From Bacteroides sp. CAG:1076 (GTDB lineage: Bacteria > Bacteroidota > Bacteroidia > Bacteroidales > Bacteroidaceae): a stretch of 5,063 bases of DNA. Below, piece by piece: positions 1 through 5,063 of the stretch. Below the pieces are notes generated by a model, which saw only the letters and a list, made by a program, of their open reading frames with translations, was not told where the DNA came from and did not search any database. Location: NCBI GenBank assembly GCA_000436795.1, contig HF993251.1:46544-51606 (forward strand). The letters are read 5' to 3'. The first letter of the stretch is position 1; each line of letters starts with the position of its first letter. Position numbers and translations under genes: made by a program.

Positions 1-1
1 C

Positions 2-1168
2 CGCCGTTTTTTTGCTGCGCCTGCCGCTGTAGCGGTTGTAGCTGTTTCGTCGCTGACGTTCTGGTTTATAAATTCTTCTACAGCCGATTACGTGCGTGAT
101 AAGCAATCGTTGGCTGAAGAGCTTGGGCAACAGCAACACGCGGCAACAGATATTCTTTCAGAATTACCGGAAGAAGAACAACCTTTGACGGCTTCTCGTC
201 CGGTACTGGCTGCTACAGTTCCAGTGTTGGATGAAAGAAAAGAGGCGATAGGAGGGACAATTGAAGAAACGAGTGAAGAAATATTACCGGAAGGCGAACG
301 GGAAAGCATTGGGGAAGAGAATAAGGAAGAGGAAAATACTCAACGTACTGTGGTAGGTCACGATGACTCAGAACAACATAACCGTGCTTATCGTACGTTG
401 GAAGCAGATCGCCGTCAGTTACAGCGAAATCAAGAAATGCTGGCTTCTATAAAAACTGATAGGAACCGTAAATGGTCGGTTGGATTGTCTGCTGGAAATA
501 CACCGTATGCTTCATCTCGTTCGTTTGAAGGTATGAGTCGTCTGAACACTCGTTCATTATATGCCAGCCCTATTAATATGGCTGCTGTATCGGAAGACGA
601 TCATCAGACAGCTTACAGTCAGGTACTGTTTAATAACCGTGATCGCAGCGCTACCACCAATGTACATCATAAGATGCCTGTTACGGTTGGAGCTTCTGTA
701 AAGTGGCATATAACTGAAGCATGGGCAATAGAGTCGGGCTTGAACTATACGATGCTTTCATCCGAATTGCATTCGGGATCGGGCTCCTATCTGGAAGAAG
801 AACAGAAATTGCACTATATAGGCATTCCGTTGAAGGTGCACCGGGCTATATGGGATAACCGTTGGTTCTCATTTTATGCCTCAGCGGGAGGAATGGTCGA
901 GAAATGTGTATCAGGAAGTGTAGATGTTGTATATGTAAATGGTACTTCCAATCGTGATATGGAGCATAATTCATTAACTGTAGATCCTTTGCAATGGTCA
1001 TTATCGGCTGCGGCAGGCGTTCAGGTTAATTTTACGAAAAATATCGGATTGTATGCCGAACCTGGTATTGCCTATTACTTTGACGACGGCAGTCAGGTGG
1101 AAACAATACGTAAAGAACATCCGTTCAATTTTAATCTTCAGTTTGGATTACGTTTCAGCATTAAGTGA
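2..1168 (+). CDS. Partial: inner-membrane helix, periplasmic linker and outer-membrane beta-barrel protein (Dma-like candidate; 5' end outside window)
   Basis: The reading frame is open from base 2 to the TGA at 1166-1168, giving 388 residues, and must begin upstream. In fragment numbering, an Arg-Arg pair is followed by a hydrophobic helix (about residues 3-24, rich in Ala/Val and ending FWFI), which fits a single inner-membrane span with its N-terminus in the cytoplasm. Residues 25-156 form a hydrophilic linker rich in Glu, Gln and Arg with Pro-containing stretches, probably disordered with a helical part around 120-150. From KWSVGLSAG (157-165) to the end the sequence alternates polar and hydrophobic residues. 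I count eight probable beta-strands: near 157-165, 226-237, 241-256, 268-282, 288-301, 331-345, 348-360 and 375-387. The end, FGLRFSIK, suits a PorT/OmpX-like outer-membrane barrel (beta-barrel family PF13568 or similar). A GTG at 92 could be taken as a start, but that would cut off the membrane helix, so it is rejected. Inference: the missing N-terminus is a cytoplasmic, possibly anti-sigma, domain with an ECF sigma gene upstream. The barrel and helix are well supported; the regulatory role is not shown here. Confidence 0.85.
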   Translation, partial: RRFFAAPAAVAVVAVSSLTFWFINSSTADYVRDKQSLAEELGQQQHAATDILSELPEEEQPLTASRPVLAATVPVLDERKEAIGGTIEETSEEILPEGERESIGEENKEEENTQRTVVGHDDSEQHNRAYRTLEADRRQLQRNQEMLASIKTDRNRKWSVGLSAGNTPYASSRSFEGMSRLNTRSLYASPINMAAVSEDDHQTAYSQVLFNNRDRSATTNVHHKMPVTVGASVKWHITEAWAIESGLNYTMLSSELHSGSGSYLEEEQKLHYIGIPLKVHRAIWDNRWFSFYASAGGMVEKCVSGSVDVVYVNGTSNRDMEHNSLTVDPLQWSLSAAAGVQVNFTKNIGLYAEPGIAYYFDDGSQVETIRKEHPFNFNLQFGLRFSIK

Positions 1169-1194
1169 AAAAGACTGTTTTTACATTCATTGTA

Positions 1195-1224
1195 GTTGAT
1201 ATTCCATAAAAATACTTACCTTTG
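1195..1224 (+). promoter_or_regulatory. Predicted Bacteroidota promoter of rpe-comEC
   Basis: The -7 element TACCTTTG (1217-1224) matches the Bacteroides consensus TAnnTTTG exactly. A -33-like GTTG lies at 1195-1198 with an 18-base spacer, one base shorter than the usual 19-21. Transcription would start near 1230, leaving a leader of about 20 bases before the ATG at 1249. The leader is A/T-rich with no Shine-Dalgarno sequence, which is normal in this phylum. No convincing terminator separates this site from the preceding gene, so read-through from upstream is possible. Confidence 0.6.
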
Positions 1225-1248
1225 TTTTTGGAATGACACGTTTGTAAT

Positions 1249-1908
1249 ATGAAAAATGAATTAAAAATATCACCTTCCCTTTTGTCTGCCGATTTCGGAA
1301 ATTTGAAAGATGACATTATTAAGGTAAACCGTAGTGAGGCCGACTGGTTGCATATTGATATTATGGATGGAGTATTTGTACCGAATATCTCCTTCGGATT
1401 TCCAGTATTAAAATATGTAGCCGAATTGAGTGAAAAGCCGCTCGATGTACATTTGATGATTGTACAGCCTGAGAAGTTTATTCGTGAAGTGAAAGAACTG
1501 GGTACGATGATGATGAATGTACACTATGAAGCATGTACACATTTGCATCGTGTCGTACAACAGATTAAGGATGCGGGTATGCAGGCTGGGGTAACCTTGA
1601 ATCCGTCTACACCGGTATCGATGCTTGCTGACATTATTGGCGACGTAGATATGGTCTTGTTGATGAGCGTAAATCCGGGGTTTGGAGGTCAGAAATTTAT
1701 TCCACATACATTGACGAAGGTGCGTGAGTTACGCGAATTAATAGAACGTACGGGTTCGGATGCTTTGATAGAAGTAGACGGTGGCGTGAACCTGGAAACA
1801 GGTGCTGAGTTGGTAAAGGCGGGTGCCGACGTACTGGTTGCGGGCAATGCCGTGTTTAAAGCTCCAGATATGGAGGATATGATTCACCGTTTGAAAAGTC
1901 TAAAATAA
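1249..1908 (+). CDS. rpe: Ribulose-phosphate 3-epimerase
   Basis: This cytoplasmic enzyme interconverts D-ribulose 5-phosphate and D-xylulose 5-phosphate in the non-oxidative pentose phosphate pathway. The 219 residues are the normal length for this TIM-barrel family, and every signature is present in order: SPSLLSADF (8-16, with the substrate-side Ser10), HIDIMDG (35-41), DVHLM (66-70), VNPGFGGQKF (141-150, phosphate and substrate loop), EVDGGV (175-180) and VLVAGNAVF (195-203). The expected metal ligands are His35, Asp37, His68 and Asp177, and the Asp37/Asp177 pair acts as the acid-base catalysts; all are intact. The ATG at 1249 places the SPSLL motif at the usual distance from the N-terminus. 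A sigma-ABfr-like promoter lies just upstream, and comEC starts seven bases after the TAA. Nothing suggests decay or transfer. Confidence 0.97.
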   Translation: MKNELKISPSLLSADFGNLKDDIIKVNRSEADWLHIDIMDGVFVPNISFGFPVLKYVAELSEKPLDVHLMIVQPEKFIREVKELGTMMMNVHYEACTHLHRVVQQIKDAGMQAGVTLNPSTPVSMLADIIGDVDMVLLMSVNPGFGGQKFIPHTLTKVRELRELIERTGSDALIEVDGGVNLETGAELVKAGADVLVAGNAVFKAPDMEDMIHRLKSLK

Positions 1909-1915
1909 CAAGTTT

Positions 1916-3877
1916 GTGAGTTCTCGTTTCACATTTTATCCTCTCTTCCGGTTGTCGGTTGTACTGGCAACCGGAATTTTTTTATCCTATTTGTTGCAGG
2001 CAACGGACGAATGGGTGCCTGCACTTCTCTTTTTATTTGTTCTCTCAATTCTCCTTTGTCTGTTGTCTTATCACATAAATTCTTATTCCCGTCGTTTTGT
2101 CTTTGGTTTATCTGCAGCAGGTAGTTTTATGCTTTTAGGAGGAATCTTGTATATTATAGCTTGCGATAAGGTAGATTATCAGTGGCCGTCAGCAGAATCT
2201 GTTTATATAGGAACCGTAACAGATATTCCTCATCGTAAGGGAAAGACCATACAGGCAACGGTAAGTGTGGAACACTTGAAAGATACTCTTTCGCATGAAT
2301 GGAAACAGGTAAATCGAGAAATTATGCTTTACTGGATGCCTGATTCAGTCCAGTCATTAAAGTGTGGCGATCGTATTTGTTTCTTCTCACGGATACGTAA
2401 ACCTGCTTCCGATGTCGATTTTTCAGGTTTCGATTATGGACGCTATTTGGAAATACAGGGAATTAGTGGAACAGCGATTGCTTATGCCGGACATTGGAAA
2501 AAACTTTCACAGGCAGGTAATCCGACATTTACTCAACGTGCTTTATTGCTTCGGGAACAAGTGGTTGCTATATATCGTTCCTGGGGACTGAGCGAAAATG
2601 TTCTTGCCGTGGTATCGGCTCTTACTGTAGGCGACAAGGCTGAATTGACCCAAGATTTGAAGGCTACATACAGTGCAGCAGGAGCCAGTCATATACTGGC
2701 TCTTTCCGGGCTTCATATCGGCATTCTTACAATGATTTTTTCTTGGTTGCTCTATCCTTTACGGTATGTGCGAGGCGGAAGATGGATTATGGGAGTCAGC
2801 CTTGTTCTCATGTTGTGGGGATTTGCTTTTCTTGCAGGGCTGAGTGCTTCGGTTGTGAGGGCTGTAACCATGTTTACGATTTATACACTGGCCTCAGTTG
2901 TTTCCGAAGAACGTTTCTCTGGCTTTTCTGCACTTTCATTAGCAGCCTTTCTGATGTTGCTTTACCAGCCGATGTATTTGTTCGATATTAGTTTTCAGCT
3001 TTCCTTTGTTGCAGTATTTTCCATTCTTTTGTTTTATCCTTTACTCAGCCGTCTGCTTCATCCCCGCAGCAAGATCGTGAAATATATTTGGAATATTCTG
3101 TCACTTTCAATGGCTGCCCAGCTTGGAACCTTACCGTTTGTTCTTTACTATTTCGGCGCATTTCCGGCATACTTTCTGCTGGCCAATCTGGTTGTTGCTC
3201 CGCTTTCCATTTGTATCTTGTCAATTACACTTTTGGCGTTGTTGCTTTCCGTATATACTCCTTGGATAGGAAACTTTGTAGCACAGGGAGTGGATATCGC
3301 TGTACGGATACTAAATGGAGCTATGGAACAGATACAGCATTGGTCGGGGGCTCAGATTACATCTGTCTATATTTCTGGCTGGCAGGCGGTTTTGCTGTCA
3401 GTTTTGTTGTTGGCATTGTGGCAATATTGGATCAATCGTCGTGCCCGCGGATTGATTGTTTTCTTACTCTGTTTGAACGTACTCCTTGTCAGTTTTGTCG
3501 TCAATTCCATAAAGGATACGGAAGATTATCTATACCTGACACGAGCTGGTATATATACCAAACATGACAGGCAGATAAACGAATTGTTTGCTGTCTCACA
3601 TATATATAAAGTAAAACATATATGTGTGGCTCTTTTAGATGATGGTAAATGGAAAAATCAGCAGACACATCATCCTTTATCTGTCGATTATGTATATATC
3701 TGCCGCGGATTCAAAGGTTCCTTAAACGATATTGTTTCGCTATTTCATATTGGTCGGGTTATACTTGATGGATCGTTAAGTGAAAGTTATCGGGAAAAAT
3801 TAAAACGTGAGTGTGAGGCTGTCGGACTTGATTACATGGATATCTCCGAGAAAGGTTCTTATGCTATTCTTTTGTAG
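1916..3877 (+). CDS. comEC: ComEC/Rec2-family DNA uptake channel, without catalytic metallo-beta-lactamase domain
   Basis: This is a polytopic inner-membrane protein of 653 residues whose family carries single-stranded DNA into the cytoplasm during natural transformation. N-terminal membrane segments (about 12-28, 33-51, 62-82) lead to a soluble DUF4131-type region (about 90-195) that includes FSGFDYGRYLEIQGISG (169-185). The Competence domain (about 215-500) carries AAGASHILALSGLHIGIL (254-271), the family hallmark, then FLAGLSASVVRA (305-316), DISFQLSFVAVF (357-368), LGTLPFVLYYFGAFP (403-417) and LLANLVVAPL (421-430), with many membrane helices. After a last helix (about 511-529) come only about 124 residues. 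They contain no HxHxDH metal site, but end in a block with RGFKGS (597-602), VILDGS (615-620) and DISEKGSYAILL (642-653), resembling the tail of Bacteroidota ComEC proteins. The GTG at 1916 is the only in-frame start after the upstream stop and before Met72. The 7-base gap after rpe suggests translational coupling. Transformation itself is not shown for this organism. Confidence 0.93.
   Translation: MSSRFTFYPLFRLSVVLATGIFLSYLLQATDEWVPALLFLFVLSILLCLLSYHINSYSRRFVFGLSAAGSFMLLGGILYIIACDKVDYQWPSAESVYIGTVTDIPHRKGKTIQATVSVEHLKDTLSHEWKQVNREIMLYWMPDSVQSLKCGDRICFFSRIRKPASDVDFSGFDYGRYLEIQGISGTAIAYAGHWKKLSQAGNPTFTQRALLLREQVVAIYRSWGLSENVLAVVSALTVGDKAELTQDLKATYSAAGASHILALSGLHIGILTMIFSWLLYPLRYVRGGRWIMGVSLVLMLWGFAFLAGLSASVVRAVTMFTIYTLASVVSEERFSGFSALSLAAFLMLLYQPMYLFDISFQLSFVAVFSILLFYPLLSRLLHPRSKIVKYIWNILSLSMAAQLGTLPFVLYYFGAFPAYFLLANLVVAPLSICILSITLLALLLSVYTPWIGNFVAQGVDIAVRILNGAMEQIQHWSGAQITSVYISGWQAVLLSVLLLALWQYWINRRARGLIVFLLCLNVLLVSFVVNSIKDTEDYLYLTRAGIYTKHDRQINELFAVSHIYKVKHICVALLDDGKWKNQQTHHPLSVDYVYICRGFKGSLNDIVSLFHIGRVILDGSLSESYREKLKRECEAVGLDYMDISEKGSYAILL
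3547..3560. repeat. 14-base perfect palindrome inside comEC
   Basis: The sequence TGGTATATATACCA reads identically on both strands. It lies in the part of comEC encoding the degenerate C-terminal tail (around AGIYTK, residues 544-549). The coding sequence does not require it, but an A/T-rich palindrome of this size could be chance. No function is claimed. Confidence 0.5.
3597..3626. repeat. 9-base inverted repeat inside comEC
   Basis: CACATATAT (3597-3605) and ATATATGTG (3618-3626) are exact reverse complements separated by 12 A-rich bases. The arms are mostly A and T, so an RNA hairpin would be weak and no T-run follows. It lies 37 bases after the 14-base palindrome at 3547-3560. It may simply reflect local A/T-rich codon use. 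Confidence 0.45.
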
Positions 3878-3901
3878 ATTAAGAATTAATTTGTAATTTT
3901 G
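3871..3901 (+). promoter_or_regulatory. Predicted Bacteroidota promoter of nrnA
   Basis: A TTTG at 3871-3874, a spacer of exactly 19 bases and TAATTTTG at 3894-3901 match the Bacteroides sigma-ABfr consensus (TTTG, 19-21 bases, TAnnTTTG) fully. The -33 box lies in the last sense codons of comEC and the stop codon follows it directly. The expected start point near 3907-3910 would leave a leader of about 20 bases before the ATG at 3928. This gives nrnA its own transcript, independent of rpe-comEC. Confidence 0.78.
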
Positions 3902-3927
3902 CCTCTCAAATCAATTCGAAAATTTTT

Positions 3928-4977
3928 ATGTTGACGAAAGTAATACTTCAAGCCAATATCGATAAGGTTGCCAAATATTTTGAGCGCGCCGACAAGATAG
4001 TAATCGTAACTCATGTTTCTCCCGATGGCGATGCGTTGGGCTCATCGTTGGGACTTTTTCATTTTTTAGAAACTCAGGAAAAAAATGTTCATGTGATTGT
4101 TCCCAATGCTTTTCCTGATTTCCTTCGCTGGATGCCCGGAGCCAAAGATATTATCCGTTACGATAAGTATGCAGAATTTGCCGACCGGCTGATAGCTGAG
4201 GCTGATGTGATTTGCTGCCTCGATTTTAATGCTTTGTCGCGTATAGACGAGGTCGCTAAACCAGTTGCGGCAGCTCCCGGACGGAAAGTATTGATCGACC
4301 ATCATCTGAATCCTGAAGATTTTTGTCGGGTTACCATTTCTCACCCGGAAATATCGTCTACTTCCGAATTGATATTCCGTCTGATTTGCCGTATGGGAAA
4401 TTTTGAAGATATTACACGGGAAGGGGCTGAATGTATTTATACTGGTATGATGACCGATACTGGAGGCTTTACTTACAATTCGAATAACCGGGAAATTTAT
4501 TTCATCATCAGTGAGCTTTTGTCGAAGGGCATTGATAAAGATGAAATCTATCGCAAGGTTTTCAATACCTATTCCGAAGATCGTTTACGTTTGATGGGAT
4601 ATATTCTGTATGACAAGATGCAGGTACTTCCACAGTTCCGTTCGGCACTGATTTGGTTGACAAAGGAAGAACAAAGCAAATTCCATTGTATCAAGGGAGA
4701 TACAGAAGGATTTGTCAATATACCTTTGCAGATGAAGGGAATATGCTTTTCTGCTTTCCTGCGTGAAGATACAGAAAAGAACATGATTAAGGTTTCGCTT
4801 CGTTCGGTAGGTACGTTCCCTTGCAATAAAGTGGCTTCGGAGTTCTTCAATGGAGGGGGGCATCTGAATGCCTCGGGAGGTGAGTTTTATGGAACGATGG
4901 AGGAAGCTATTACCTTGTTCAAGCAGGCTTTGGTGAAATACGAAAGTTTGTTGCTTAGTGAAACTGGAAAAAATTAA
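3928..4977 (+). CDS. nrnA: DHH/DHHA1 phosphoesterase, NrnA-type oligoribonuclease / pAp phosphatase
   Basis: This is a cytoplasmic, probably Mn-dependent, phosphoesterase. NrnA-type enzymes degrade RNA oligonucleotides of a few bases and dephosphorylate pAp, and relatives hydrolyse c-di-AMP or pApA. The 349 residues fit the stand-alone family (about 310-350). The DHH domain shows THVSPDGDALGSS (28-40, with His29, Asp33 and Asp35), CLDFN (97-101, Asp99), the DHH triad itself (124-126) and GMMTDTGGF (173-181, Asp177), so all expected metal ligands are present. The C-terminal DHHA1 domain ends with the substrate-binding FFNGGGHLNASGG (306-318). There is no N-terminal GGDEF/PAS or membrane region, which argues against GdpP, and it is too short for RecJ. 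The ATG at 3928 follows a strong promoter with a short leader and fits the family's usual N-terminus. The gene starts 50 bases after comEC and a terminator hairpin begins 10 bases after its TAA. The preferred substrate cannot be read from sequence. Confidence 0.93.
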   Translation: MLTKVILQANIDKVAKYFERADKIVIVTHVSPDGDALGSSLGLFHFLETQEKNVHVIVPNAFPDFLRWMPGAKDIIRYDKYAEFADRLIAEADVICCLDFNALSRIDEVAKPVAAAPGRKVLIDHHLNPEDFCRVTISHPEISSTSELIFRLICRMGNFEDITREGAECIYTGMMTDTGGFTYNSNNREIYFIISELLSKGIDKDEIYRKVFNTYSEDRLRLMGYILYDKMQVLPQFRSALIWLTKEEQSKFHCIKGDTEGFVNIPLQMKGICFSAFLREDTEKNMIKVSLRSVGTFPCNKVASEFFNGGGHLNASGGEFYGTMEEAITLFKQALVKYESLLLSETGKN

Positions 4978-4987
4978 CAACCTGAAT

Positions 4988-5022
4988 AAGCCTGTTGGAA
5001 CGACTGGTTCGAACAGGCTTTT
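4988..5022 (+). terminator. Intrinsic terminator after nrnA
   Basis: AAGCCTGTT (4988-4996) pairs perfectly with AACAGGCTT (5012-5020). After a single G/G mismatch, GAAC (4998-5001) pairs with GTTC (5007-5010) around the loop GACTG. The stem therefore has 13 paired positions and runs into TTTT (5019-5022). It begins 10 bases after the nrnA stop and marks the end of the transcription unit. On the opposite strand the T-run is weaker, so it is mainly a + strand terminator. The 41 bases after it (5023-5063) hold no supportable gene or promoter. Confidence 0.85.
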
Positions 5023-5063
5023 AATACACCTAAAATCCGCAACTATCATCCAATACACGATTA

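Noticed and set aside
92..1168. GTG at 92 as the real start of the first gene
   Set aside because: The frame is open to the window edge and the upstream codons encode a good membrane helix preceded by Arg-Arg, so the gene is truncated by the window rather than starting at 92.
1168..1182. AAAAA/TTTTT hairpin after the first gene as a terminator
   Set aside because: The stem would be five A-T pairs around GACTG with no G-C pairs, too weak to call.
1446..1539. Four TGTACA hexamers (1446, 1461, 1518, 1534) in under 100 bases of rpe
   Set aside because: Three arise from GTA-CAx codon pairs (Val-His or Val-Gln) at family-typical positions and the fourth from TGT-ACA (Cys-Thr). Spacings are irregular (15, 57, 16), so an operator array is not supported.
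3088..3567. 159-codon + strand open frame inside comEC
   Set aside because: It overlaps the conserved ComEC Competence domain in another frame, and its product is Cys-rich and of low plausibility; it is a shadow frame.
4585..5058. Long minus-strand open frame over the 3' end of nrnA
   Set aside because: It lies opposite conserved DHHA1 coding sequence, runs through the terminator hairpin and shows no recognisable domain; it is a shadow frame.
5023..5063. Possible start of a next gene, or end of a convergent gene, in the last 41 bases
   Set aside because: There is no TAnnTTTG promoter or start codon with an open frame, and a minus-strand stop at the very end (TTA at 5061-5063) is too little evidence for a convergent gene.

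Overview
The window looks like chromosomal DNA from a Bacteroides-type member of the Bacteroidota. The evidence is the protein families, the moderate GC content, start codons that lack Shine-Dalgarno sequences and sit behind A/T-rich leaders, and two promoter-like sites of the Bacteroidota sigma-ABfr form (TTG/TTTG, a spacer of about 19 bases, then TAnnTTTG). All four genes lie on the + strand. I could not run any search, so family names come from motifs read by eye.

Layout: (1) Bases 2-1168 are the 3' part of a gene whose start lies before the window. It encodes an inner-membrane helix right at the window edge, an acidic periplasmic linker of about 130 residues, and a C-terminal region that reads as an eight-stranded outer-membrane beta-barrel. 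(2) An 80-base gap holds a promoter for rpe (1249-1908), ribulose-phosphate 3-epimerase. (3) Seven bases later comes a comEC/rec2-type DNA-uptake channel gene (1916-3877). It starts with GTG, is probably translationally coupled to rpe, and lacks a catalytic metallo-beta-lactamase domain. (4) A near-perfect promoter overlapping the end of comEC drives a DHH/DHHA1 phosphoesterase of the NrnA type (3928-4977). (5) A strong hairpin followed by a T-run (4988-5022) closes the gene set. The last 41 bases hold nothing I can support.

How the genes relate: rpe and comEC look like one transcription unit, with nrnA having its own promoter and possibly also read through from comEC. Rpe serves the pentose phosphate pathway, ComEC moves single-stranded DNA across the inner membrane, and NrnA degrades short oligonucleotides and pAp-type nucleotides. 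A nucleic-acid uptake and recycling link between the last two is only an inference.

The most notable item is the first gene. A helix plus linker plus C-terminal barrel in one chain implies a single protein anchored in both membranes. That matches the layout of the dual membrane-spanning anti-sigma factors recently reported in Bacteroides thetaiotaomicron, but the cytoplasmic domain that would prove it is outside the window.
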